DNA of 38,052 bases from the NCBI RefSeq assembly GCF_000003605.2, contig NW_003116469.1:73727-111778 (forward strand), given 5' to 3'. The position numbers were made by a program, and so were the translations under genes. The notes beneath the pieces are model-generated. The model did not search any database, had not been told where the DNA came from, and saw nothing but the letters and a program-made list of their open reading frames with translations. This DNA comes from Saccoglossus kowalevskii (taxonomy: Eukaryota; Hemichordata; Enteropneusta; Harrimaniidae). Below, piece after piece: positions 1-8,024 of the stretch (position 1 is the stretch's first letter; every line of letters begins with the position of its first letter).

Positions 1-894
1 TTTTTCTTCAGAAAAGTAGAAAAGCGATTTTTTTTTCACACAGTATTTAGAAAAGTAGTTGTCTAATGAGTCATTATGAAGATTATTTAGCTGCAGTAAG
101 AAAAGCCTCAAGCTGCTGAATATGGTGGTATAACATTATATCTATCCTAATCTAGTATCTATAATGTGTATACATATCGGTATGCTGTTGTTTGTCTACC
201 ATGAAGGCTAATTCAAACATCACAAATTTACAAGCCATGTGCCAGTAATACTTGTGTTTGTTTGTTTGTGTTTGCCCTGAAACTGTTTTCATCAAACCAC
301 AATTTGTTACACTTTATTTCTTTATTAGATGTACATGATGAAAATATATTGTTTTATTGTTATTTGCATTCAAAATCTGTAAATTTATATTATTTTTTGT
401 TACTGTAACTTAATTTTCTGCACTTGTACAAATTAACACAAATGGGTATTTCATGAAATTAATTTAAAAGTGATTGACAGTATTTTGAAGCGATTTGAGC
501 TTAATTTATGATTTTCTGTCATGCTCATCTTATTTTCATTATAATGGCTTCATGCCATCAGAATACCAAAGGAAAAAAAAAATGGGTTAAAAAGAGTCTA
601 AAATGTCATGAAACATAAGCAAAACTGGCATTTTTGAAGCAATTTGAGCTTAATTGATGATTATCTGTGTCATGAGTACAAAATGTCATGAAACATAATT
701 AAAACTAGCATTTTCAAACTGGTTTTGATGGTGAGATTATTTCTATTTATCTCTAAATGTTGCTCATAGTCATGAAATGAAAAAGTCATGTACATGTTTC
801 ATCATTAACATAAAACTTTTCTGAAATTGTCAGATAATTAAGTAAGTTTGCAGGGTGATAATAGTTTTTCATTATATACATAATGCATGCGTGT
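1..894. other. AT-rich non-coding stretch
   Basis: No exon, RNA gene or complete mobile element is visible here. The stretch is AT-rich, with poly-T and poly-A runs and scattered stop codons in every frame. It is either upstream flank or an upstream intron of the GRAMD1-like gene. The only structure is the diverged direct repeat listed separately at 485-714. Confidence 0.6.
485..714. repeat. diverged interspersed direct repeats
   Basis: Two sentences of sequence each occur twice. GAAGCGATTTGAGCTTAATT at 485 recurs with one change at 636. AAATGTCATGAAACATAA at 601 recurs at 681, followed in both cases by a matching AAAACT-GCATTTT block. The arrangement suggests an old, partly eroded duplication of a unit of about 80-150 bp. 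No known family is recognised. Confidence 0.6.
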
Positions 895-990
895 ATGTAC
901 AGTGGCGTTTAGTGCAAAATTTGACGTCTGACGTCACATAATGTCAAACCGTGATGACGCATTGCCTTGTGAGTGGCACAAGTTGTTGAC
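895..990. promoter_or_regulatory. CRE-like site in a CpG-containing patch
   Basis: A full palindromic cAMP-response element TGACGTCA lies at 929-936, next to a half repeat (TTGACGTC at 921-928) and a further TGATGACG at 952-959. The patch has more CpG than its surroundings. In animals such sites bind CREB/ATF or AP-1 family factors. It lies about 290 bp upstream of the candidate first-exon donor at 1283, so a promoter role is conceivable. One 8-mer match is weak evidence by itself. Confidence 0.25.
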
Positions 991-1268
991 AAATGACTAG
1001 GTGATTGTTACTTCATGATGTTTGGGTTGCCCTGCAAATATGATGTACTGAATCTTATATAGTTATTGTAGTATACCCGGTAATACCTAAAAGGTACATA
1101 CATGTATATCACATGACAACCCCTCTGATATCACATATTGTATTGTTCTTAGTATTCTGACAAGTTGCAAATGTATGGTAAAACATAGAAATGATTGCAT
1201 GCCATTTAGCTGGTTGCTTTATAGGTTTATTAAAAAGAATTAGTAATTATTTATTTGAAAAAGGGGAA

Positions 1269-1282
1269 ATGATAACCATGAA
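1269..1282 (+). CDS. candidate first coding exon of GRAMD1-like gene (speculative)
   Basis: ATG codons at 1269 and 1278 are followed directly by a perfect donor GTAAGT at 1283. Starting from either ATG, the exon would end two bases into a codon (phase 2), which is the phase needed to join exon 2953-3015: AA|T gives Asn, then Lys-Ser-Asp. The coding part would be only 4 codons plus 2 bases. The context is AT-rich, and the CRE-like patch upstream is the only promoter hint. A phase match has a one in three chance of arising at random and GTAAGT motifs are common, so this is an inference that needs a transcript. Confidence 0.15.
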
Positions 1283-1346
1283 GTAAGTTCTCGTCTAACA
1301 GAGTGGTACATTGTAACTAATATAAGCATGAGACTGTATATTCACC

Positions 1347-2147
1347 CCAGTCATGCAGCTGTGAAAAGTGGCCAGATTTTCTCTGATCCCAGTGTCCACA
1401 GTTACTGTCAGCTGTATCCCCCTCCCCTCTCAGTCAGATGTGCACAGTGAATTTCCTCTGACCTCAGTGTCCACAGTCACTGTCAACTGTATATTTCCTC
1501 CCCAGTCAGCTTTACACAGAGGATTTCCTCTGGCTTCAATGTCCACAGTCACTGTCAACTGTATATATTTCTCCAGTCAGCTGTGCACAATGGATTTCCT
1601 CTTACCTCAGTGTCCACAGTCACTGTCAACTGTACAATGTATGTTTTCCCCAGTCAGCTGTGCACAGTGAATTTCCTCTGACCTCAGTGTCCACAGTCAC
1701 TGTCAACTGTATATTTTTCTCCAGTCAGCTGTGCACAATGATTTTCCTCTGGCTTCAATTTCCACAGTCACTGTCAACTGTATATATTTCTCCAGTCAGC
1801 TGTGCACAGTGGATGTCCTCTTACCTCAGTGTCCACAGTCACTGTCAACTGTACAATGTATGTTTTCCCCAGTCAGCTGTGCACAGTGAATTTCCTCTGA
1901 CCTCAGTGTCCACAGTCACTGTCAACTGTATATATTTCTCCAGTCAGCTGTGCACAGTGGATTTCCTCTGACTTCAGTGTCCACAACCACTGTCATCTGT
2001 ATATTTTTCCACAGTTAGTTGTGCAAAGTAGATTTCCTCTGACCTCAGTGTTCACAGTCAGTGTCAATTGTATATTTTTCCCCAGTCAGCTGTGCACAGT
2101 GAATTTCCTCTGACCTCAGTGTCCACAGTCACAGTCACTGTCAACAA
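1347..2147. repeat. 71-77 bp minisatellite with higher-order structure
   Basis: About eleven tandem units share a core CCACAGTCACTGTCAACTGT followed by a pyrimidine tract, CCAGTCAGCTGTGCACA and TTCCTCTGACCTCAGTGT. The cores start near 1396, 1471, 1543, 1614, 1691, 1762, 1833, 1910, 1981, 2052 and 2123, giving periods of 71, 72, 75 or 77 bp. Units occur in a repeating A-B-C order, where B has GGCTTCAAT and C has TTACCTCAG plus a 6-bp longer spacer TGTACAATGTATG. The ABC trimer is therefore about 219 bp. The array explains the open frames across 1368-1970, whose peptides merely repeat PLTSVSTVTVNCI; I see no reason to call them genes. Confidence 0.95.
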
Positions 2148-2149
2148 TT

Positions 2150-2706
2150 TCAACATGCATTGTAGACATGGCTTGTTAGTTGAACATTACATCGCCAATT
2201 GTGGTGATTTTGAGCTTTTCTTATTTTGTAAAGGTAAAGGTAAAGCTCATCATACCTGTCATTGCAAAATTGAGAGTAGAATCATACACATTTGTGATGT
2301 TTTTTTTTTTTATTATACACAAATTGAAAAATATAAGCATTTATTTATTTGTAATCAAGCTGTTTGTATGACTTCAGAGTAACTACTCATGGACTATACA
2401 AGATTACCATGAGACAACAAGCTTTTCAAAAAATGTTAATGCAACACATGTTGTGATTCTGTCATGTTAGAGTCAAACTGGAGTTGGTGACAATCTTTTT
2501 ATAAAAACCATCTGCTCATAGTTTATTTTTATTTATTCCCCATTTATTTTCAAATACCTGATGATGCATTGTCTCTTAAACAACAAAATTGTTGGTATAT
2601 TTTTATTCCTAAATTAATTATTGAACTGTTAATAAAGGACAAATTGTTTAGATTTGTTGGTTGGCTGCTATGCTAGGGTTTAACTTACCAGCATACACTA
2701 TATATG
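2150..2706. other. non-coding stretch, no feature seen
   Basis: AT-rich sequence follows the minisatellite, with short poly-T runs and no supported exon or mobile element. It is probably intron or 5' flank of the GRAMD1-like gene. Confidence 0.5.
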
Positions 2707-2864
2707 TACTGTAAAATAATTAATTTTCACAGAAAAGACTTTTTGGGTGATTTATATGGAATTTATTTTCACTGTTTTTTTGACAAGTTTGATGTAAATT
2801 ATATGAAAATGTATATTCGCTGGATTTTATTTTCACTGAATCGAAAATAGTGAAAATAAATTTC
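2707..2864 (+). mobile_element. MITE, TACTGTAAA-terminus family, copy 1
   Basis: The element begins TACTGTAAAATAATTAATTT and contains GGATTTTATTTTCACTGAAT and the self-complementary TCACTGAATCGAAAATAGTGA. It aligns along its length with 3132-3303 in the same orientation and with the reverse complement of 31866-32042: shared blocks are a GAAAAGA-TTTTTTGG run, a GAATTTATTTTCACTG-type run and CTGGATTTTATTTTC. It is non-coding. Termini of this type flanked by TA suggest a non-autonomous Tc1/mariner-like element, but the TA duplication is only clear in other copies. Confidence 0.65.
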
Positions 2865-2952
2865 AAAAAAAAAAAAAATAATTTCATGTCGTATTTTTCA
2901 TGAATCTTGTACTTTGTTGACTAATATTCTTTGCTATTTTTATTGTTTTCAG

Positions 2953-3015
2953 TAAGTCTGACTTGCCGATATTGAGAGAAGATATAACAGATGAGAGTAC
3001 GCAATCCTTGGATGA
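2953..3015 (+). CDS. GRAMD1: GRAMD1-like protein, N-terminal coding exon (partial gene)
   Basis: This 63-nt exon has a strong acceptor (CTAAT branch-point-like motif, long T-rich tract, TTTTCAG at 2946-2952) and a perfect donor GTAAGT at 3016. Reading with its first base as the third of a codon gives KSDLPILREDITDESTQSLD with no stop. It enters and leaves in phase 2, and the donor phase matches the acceptor of exon 34884, creating Asp at the junction. The segment is acidic and Ser/Thr-rich, as expected of the disordered cytosolic N-terminus that precedes the GRAM domain in Aster proteins. That region is poorly conserved, so membership in the gene rests on strand, phase and splice signals, not on homology. 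It sits between two direct MITE copies. Confidence 0.6.
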
Positions 3016-3131
3016 GTAAGTCAATTCTGAACTAGTTATGCATTCACTTCATGGCTTTCTTGTGTTTCATTGAATTGGTGTAGTGATGAGGGCGCCCTCT
3101 ATAGGCTGAATGTGTTTCACACATGTCCTTA

Positions 3132-3303
3132 TACTGTAAATAACTTAGCTAGAATTATTTTTCGCTGAAAAGATTTTTTGCCGTTTTGTATGAAGTTTAT
3201 TTCCCCTGATTTTTGGTGACTTGAATGCAAATATAAGTATTTTAGCTGGATTTTATTTTCAATGATTCATTTTTTCATTGAAAATAGAAAACATAAATTC
3301 CAA
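3132..3303 (+). mobile_element. MITE, TACTGTAAA-terminus family, copy 2
   Basis: Starts TACTGTAAATAACTTAGCTA and continues with TTCGCTGAAAAGATTTTTTG and AGCTGGATTTTATTTTCAAT. It is the same family and orientation as 2707-2864, about 425 bp away, with exon 2953-3015 lying between them. The 3' part is a foldback, TTTTCAATGATTC paired with an inverted GAAAATAG-type arm. Non-coding and old, judging by divergence between copies. Confidence 0.65.
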
Positions 3304-6198
3304 GAAAAAAGTACTTAACAAGTACCGGTATGACTTTTGCTGAGAGATTTGCCCTAGTTAATGAGTAAGTAAGTGATTCTTGTGAAGGATTTTCCTGTGT
3401 GTTTCTCTCTGTTATCTCTACTAACAGTACACTCCATGTGTATAATAAGCAATGAAGGGTATTATGTCACTATATGGTGTTTATAGTATTAGCCATCTGC
3501 ATTTGGTCAGCACCTTCTCTGCTGTCTCTGTCAGTAGTAAATTGTGATTTTGTTTCCTCAAAATCAGAAGATGATTTAGTAAAATCACATGTTTATAGAA
3601 AATCTTTGATCTTCCTTGCTTACTTTTCACAGTTATTAATTTTACCAACACTAGTAAATCGAGTCAAAGTCCTGTCCTTGCATACAACATGTGAACTTTG
3701 AACTACCGGTACTCTGGAGTGAAAGAATTTACTCACTAGTTATCCTCTTTATATAAATAAATAGATGTCATTGAGAAATGATGACTGTCAAGTTTTTGTT
3801 TACCAGATTCAGGATGGTGTAGAGTTATCTCATGTCTATACTCTTGAAAACATGCAAGAAATACTTGCATGCATTTATTAGGCCTATAGTAGATATAAAT
3901 ATCAACTTATTTTCTCCTTTTCTTTAGTGTCAGGTATTTTTTTTTATTGGGCCTCCCAGCAAATTACACCACATGTGCCATTGTGTTATGAAGACACTGT
4001 GTGAATACTACTGAGTCAGTCTTTTAATAAACCCCCAGGTGCCATTGCGAAAGATACATGCAGGTTTTCTGTGCAAGCAAGCTATAAATTATTTTGTTCA
4101 CTGAGTTATGGGTGCATCAATTCAGATTAAAGAAATAGGCAGTTAGTATTTACTGTATGCTCCACTGGTTGTTGCTGTGAGTATGATCGAAGAGTTGAAT
4201 TCATCATGGTGAAAAAAACTGTCACTTGGAAATTGACCACAATGCCTGACTATTATTGGCGTAGTTTGACAATATTGGAGTTATTGAGTTAACTTTTGTA
4301 TACATGCAATGATCACCTTAATTTAATTGACACAATAAACCATTGTCTGTAATTATTCGGTTTCATGTGTTTTAAAAGAGTGTATCGGCATTTTGTACAA
4401 TAGAATAAAAACACCTGTGATGATTGCAGAGCTATCCAACGACCCAAAACGTAATTTGTTTCTGGAGCTACCCCGTCGTGGTATTGACAGTCTGAAACAG
4501 TGCTGTTTTATAAGTAATTTTAATATCAGGACATGCATCTTTCAGCTTGGTCTCCATGTCCTTATCGGCCCCTTCCCCTCCATACCATTATCGCACAAAA
4601 TCTCCCTCTTCCATCACTAGAAATTAAAATTAATTGCATTTTGGAAAGATGCTATAATGTGACAAATCAGTGTACGTAATGGGATTATTATCCCTATTGG
4701 TTTCCTTGGTGACTGTATTGATGTATGAGAAAATTCATCTTTCGATCAAGTTCCCCATGACAACCGATAAAACCGATCCAGAATAACTCCGAGAGCAATA
4801 TCTATACATGTATGAGGCAACAGTTAAATATTTTTTTGTTGCGCTTTCCCTAAAAGTTAGAAAATGTTTCAATGTCTTGAATTATAATGTGTTATAAAGT
4901 TATTCAACTAAATGCTAAAATAAACTTCCGTACAATTGTAGCCAGGTTTTTTAAAGATTTTGATACACACCTGTCGTCATTGGGAAATTATGTCCTTTTG
5001 GTCCAAAATTAACCAAAATATTGTGGAAAATACATTGACTCTTTGAGCGATCAACTTTTGTCACCATTCACATAGACACTTTAACCCACATAATTTTTTA
5101 GTCATTTCTCCATATATCTGTTCGGACTAAAATTATCAAAACAATTTAAAAAAAAAAAAACTGGCAAAATTTTGTTGAGCAAAATTATTGCATTCAACGG
5201 GTTACAATATGCAAACTTTTGCATGAACATTTGGCAGAGATTGAATTAGAATGTTTTCCCTGCATGCACAGTGTGCATGTCCAGTTGAAATTTACCTCCA
5301 CGAACTTGTTGTTTTAAAGTTTTAATAAAATTTACGGGTTCTCGATTGATGCAATCAGGAAAGAATTTGCTTTTTTTTGAGTTGTCTTACAATATTGGTT
5401 TAACTTAATTTAGGCTTAGTGAATATAATGAGAAAATGTTGTGTTAATTTCTACATGCACAGCGTGCACATTATATTTTGAGTTTACTTGCACTAGCTGA
5501 TAATCTATGTGCCTAATGCAGTGTGCACCAGAGTATTTCGACCCCTGTTTGGGCATGAAAAAATATGGGTTCAAATGAAGAAGGATGTGGAGAAATTTGG
5601 AAGGAATCTTGATATTTTGCTGGAAAAAAGTTTTCATTAAACAAATTAAAGACTAAGCGGAAATAAAAAGTATATGTACCAGAAACATTGACTGTGATTT
5701 CTCCAAAGCAGCAAACTTGAGACGATGCCATTTTGAATTTAAATTCACTCAAAAACATGCAAATGAGGTTCTGAAATACTAAACATAAATTTTTAGTGAA
5801 AAACTACTACTAAAAAGTACTTTACAGTAGTTTTGAGGTGCTCTCATACACAAACAAAGTAAAATGTCAAATTTTCATCATGAAAAGTTTACAGAATTTA
5901 AGAACACGATTAAATTTTTTGCAAGTCACTGTTACTCTCATGTGTCCCTATTGATATCAAATATCAGGATTGTTTTAAATTAATTCTGGTGACCTTTTCA
6001 CCTCCATTTTCACCTTTTGTCACCTTCCACTAAGCAAATATGTTTTTCTGTGATGTTCAACTTGAACTCACAAGTAAGTAAACAAAAACTAAAATAGTGA
6101 CAGAAGCATTTATTGCTGATATGGCATTGAAATAATTTTAAGTTGTGGCTTTGATAAAGCAGTAAACTTCTTTCTGATTCACAACAAATCTGTATCTG
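3304..6198. other. intronic stretch without supported genes
   Basis: No convincing exon is seen. The open frames at 3474-3701, 4353-4620 and 5416-5758 are 60-80 codons long, lack splice support and have counterparts on the opposite strand. Visible oddities are scattered CATGCACAGTGTGCAT-like palindromes near 5262-5278 (with relatives near 5454 and 5517), and a TTTCACCTCCATTTTCACCTTTTGTCACC pyrimidine-rich triplet near 5996-6028 that looks like a degenerate short tandem repeat. Confidence 0.5.
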
Positions 6199-6314
6199 TA
6201 CAGTAAGTTAATATTATTGTTTTACGTGTTCATCTGAAATAAATTTATTTCATTTCACTTATCAGAAAAAATAGTGAAATTAAAACCCTGTGAATAATTC
6301 ATGCACTTACAGTA
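6199..6314 (-). mobile_element. MITE, TACTGTAAA-terminus family, short inverted copy
   Basis: Bounded by TACAGTAAGTTAAT at the left and GCACTTACAGTA at the right, so both ends carry TA followed by C-G-TAAG-type inverted termini. Read on the reverse strand, the right end gives TACTGTAAGTGCATGAATTA followed by a match to the left end of the element at 20896, about 90 percent identical over some 55 bp by eye. This shows the two are the same family in opposite orientation. The copy is short (116 bp) and probably internally deleted. Confidence 0.65.
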
Positions 6315-7270
6315 CATTCTGTGTTAACTTTGTATCTATGAATTGGGTCCTAATCTAGCACATTTAGCTATCAACAAAAATTAAAATGTTATAACTATTA
6401 AATCTTGTATTGTCAGCAAATTAGCTCACGATAATATAGTAGATAGATAATATTTGGTGATCGTTGTCCTAAGTAACTATTAAAAATAGCTAGACGTTTC
6501 AAGCAATGGCTCTTTATCTATAGCATAGAAGAAAATGTTTAAATGTATAGGTAGAACATAAGAATGCAAGAAAACACACAACACAACTATAAAATGAAAT
6601 CACTAAATGATTACACAATAGAACATGTTACGCGCTCAAGAAATGAGTTAAAGTTAAACAGTTTAATTCCATGAGGTTCTTTAGCTTACGATAATGAACA
6701 ACATGTATGTGTACAAAACATATGTGGGAACACAGTGAAACTAAACCCGCTGGGATGGTAAACATATAGTGAAATAAATGTGGCCCATATTGAATATAAT
6801 GTGCAATAAATAAATGAAACAGTTTTACCTGGAATTGGTCAGTGCATTGATGTCAGTTGTTGATACACATCTTGGCGCCATTGTGGGATATGTCATGAAC
6901 GGGATACTGGTGTGACTTCAATGCTTAAAGGTGGGTTAACCGCTATCTGGTGTCAGTTCAAATCATGGAGTCATGACTCAGAGATTGATTATAACAAACT
7001 ACAAGTAGATGACAATGGTATTGAGTAAAGGGTAGTGTAGACTTGATTCAAGTTTCTTGGTGCTACGTCACTTTTGACTCTGCCTTAAGATGCCTGAAAG
7101 CAGCCATGGGAGTAGTTGCCATGAGAGACTGGGGAAACTTAGTTATAGTGCTATTTCTGCAGGCATTCCAAGGTATGAAAAAAAAATAACACGTCTCTGA
7201 ATTAGTAAAAACTGGTCACCTGTGTATTGTTTACTTTTCCTTTACATTATAATGATTTAACTATATTTTC
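6315..7270. other. intronic stretch, no feature seen
   Basis: AT-rich sequence with no supported exon, RNA gene or repeat family. A few short open frames are present but carry no splice or compositional support. Confidence 0.5.
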
Positions 7271-7276
7271 AGTGCG

Positions 7277-7285
7277 CCGGAAGTG
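7277..7285 (+). promoter_or_regulatory. ETS-family consensus site
   Basis: CCGGAAGTG is a full match to the ETS/GABP core consensus, in a small CpG-containing patch (GTGCGCCGG, then CTCGAATT and GTGCGAACC). It lies about 0.5 kb upstream of the candidate exon 7778-7948 and next to a perfect hairpin at 7324-7352. A single 9-mer could be chance. Confidence 0.2.
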
Positions 7286-7323
7286 TATACTCGAATTTAT
7301 GACTAGTGCGAACCACAGACAGG

Positions 7324-7352
7324 AAGACTAGTAATAATCTATTACTAGTCTT
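7324..7352. repeat. perfect 13-bp hairpin with 3-nt loop
   Basis: AAGACTAGTAATA (7324-7336) is followed by ATC and the exact reverse complement TATTACTAGTCTT (7340-7352). The arm is AT-rich with an internal ACTAGT palindrome. It may be a tiny foldback remnant of a MITE or a DNA structural element; nothing indicates a terminator role in this eukaryotic context. Confidence 0.85.
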
Positions 7353-7777
7353 ACAGTGAACTGGAAGATGACTGAAACATTTGTGCACTAGGGCGGATCT
7401 ACATCCATATAGTCATATTTTAATGACATAGCAAATTAAAAAGCGATGAAATGTGGTCTTTGTAGCATGAGCGAGCTCTGAAAAAAAACGAACCACTAAA
7501 CATTGCGTAAGGAGGCAACAGCCTTCATCAATACGACTGTTTGGGTTAGGAATTATTGACATAAAATTGCCTGCATGACAAAGACACTTTGATTGTTTGA
7601 CAAGACTGTGGCTGCAAAATTTCATTAATTACCAGGTAGAAATATGGGCTGGTACAATCCACTGCTTACTCCAGGTGTCTTCACCTGTGTCTGTGATTGG
7701 ACTGTTATATTTTTAGTGAAAGGATTGTCTCTTTGTTTATCAATATGCAAATCACATTGTTCTGGTCTTGCTGGCAG

Positions 7778-7948
7778 TGACCTTGTGTATAAATGTTTAT
7801 CATTGTGCAATAACTATTATACACTGTATGAAGGCTACCTGTTGAAGACAATCATGTGGAGCATAAAAGGCCTTCCCAGCCACCATGACTTTAAAAATGT
7901 TATTCTAACAATGTACCATAAGACAATGGACCGCAGGATTGAGATGGT
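7778..7948 (+). CDS. candidate alternative or cassette exon of GRAMD1-like gene
   Basis: An open stretch of 171 nt (57 codons) runs from a pyrimidine-rich acceptor (TTCTGGTCTTGCTGGCAG, ending 7777) to a perfect GTAAGT donor at 7949. Both ends are phase 2, so it could be inserted between exons 2953-3015 and 34884-35094 without breaking the frame. It could also be an alternative first exon: TATAAA lies at 7788-7793, and in-frame ATGs at 7911 and 7926 give MYHKTMDRRIEM before the junction Val. The base composition is richer in G+C than the surroundings. A well-placed Kozak ATG at 7884 (GCCACCATGA) in another frame opens only a 7-codon frame. The peptide matches no family I recognise, and I cannot rule out chance. 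Confidence 0.25.
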
Positions 7949-7993
7949 GTAAGTAAAAGTGTTTGTTTGATATGGAGGAATTATTGTGTGCAA

Positions 7994-8024
7994 CCACAGT
8001 CCCTCTGGGATAGAGGGACTGTGG
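7994..8024. repeat. perfect 13-bp hairpin with 5-nt loop
   Basis: CCACAGTCCCTCT (7994-8006), loop GGGAT, then AGAGGGACTGTGG (8012-8024) form an exact inverted repeat, itself flanked by short direct repeats (GTGCAAC on the left, TGCAAC on the right). The arm resembles terminal sequences of hAT-like MITEs (CAG-G-CCCTCTA type), so a collapsed element consisting of two joined termini with a flanking duplication is plausible. It sits 45 bp after the candidate exon donor at 7949. Confidence 0.85.

Noticed and set aside
1368-2382. Chain of 60-104 codon open frames reading PLTSVSTVTVNCI repeats
   Set aside because: They are readings of the 71-77 bp minisatellite. Frames change with unit length and there is no splice or homology support.
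6945-6975. CAGTTCAAATCATGG as a possible tRNA B box
   Set aside because: No A box at proper spacing and no cloverleaf could be formed.
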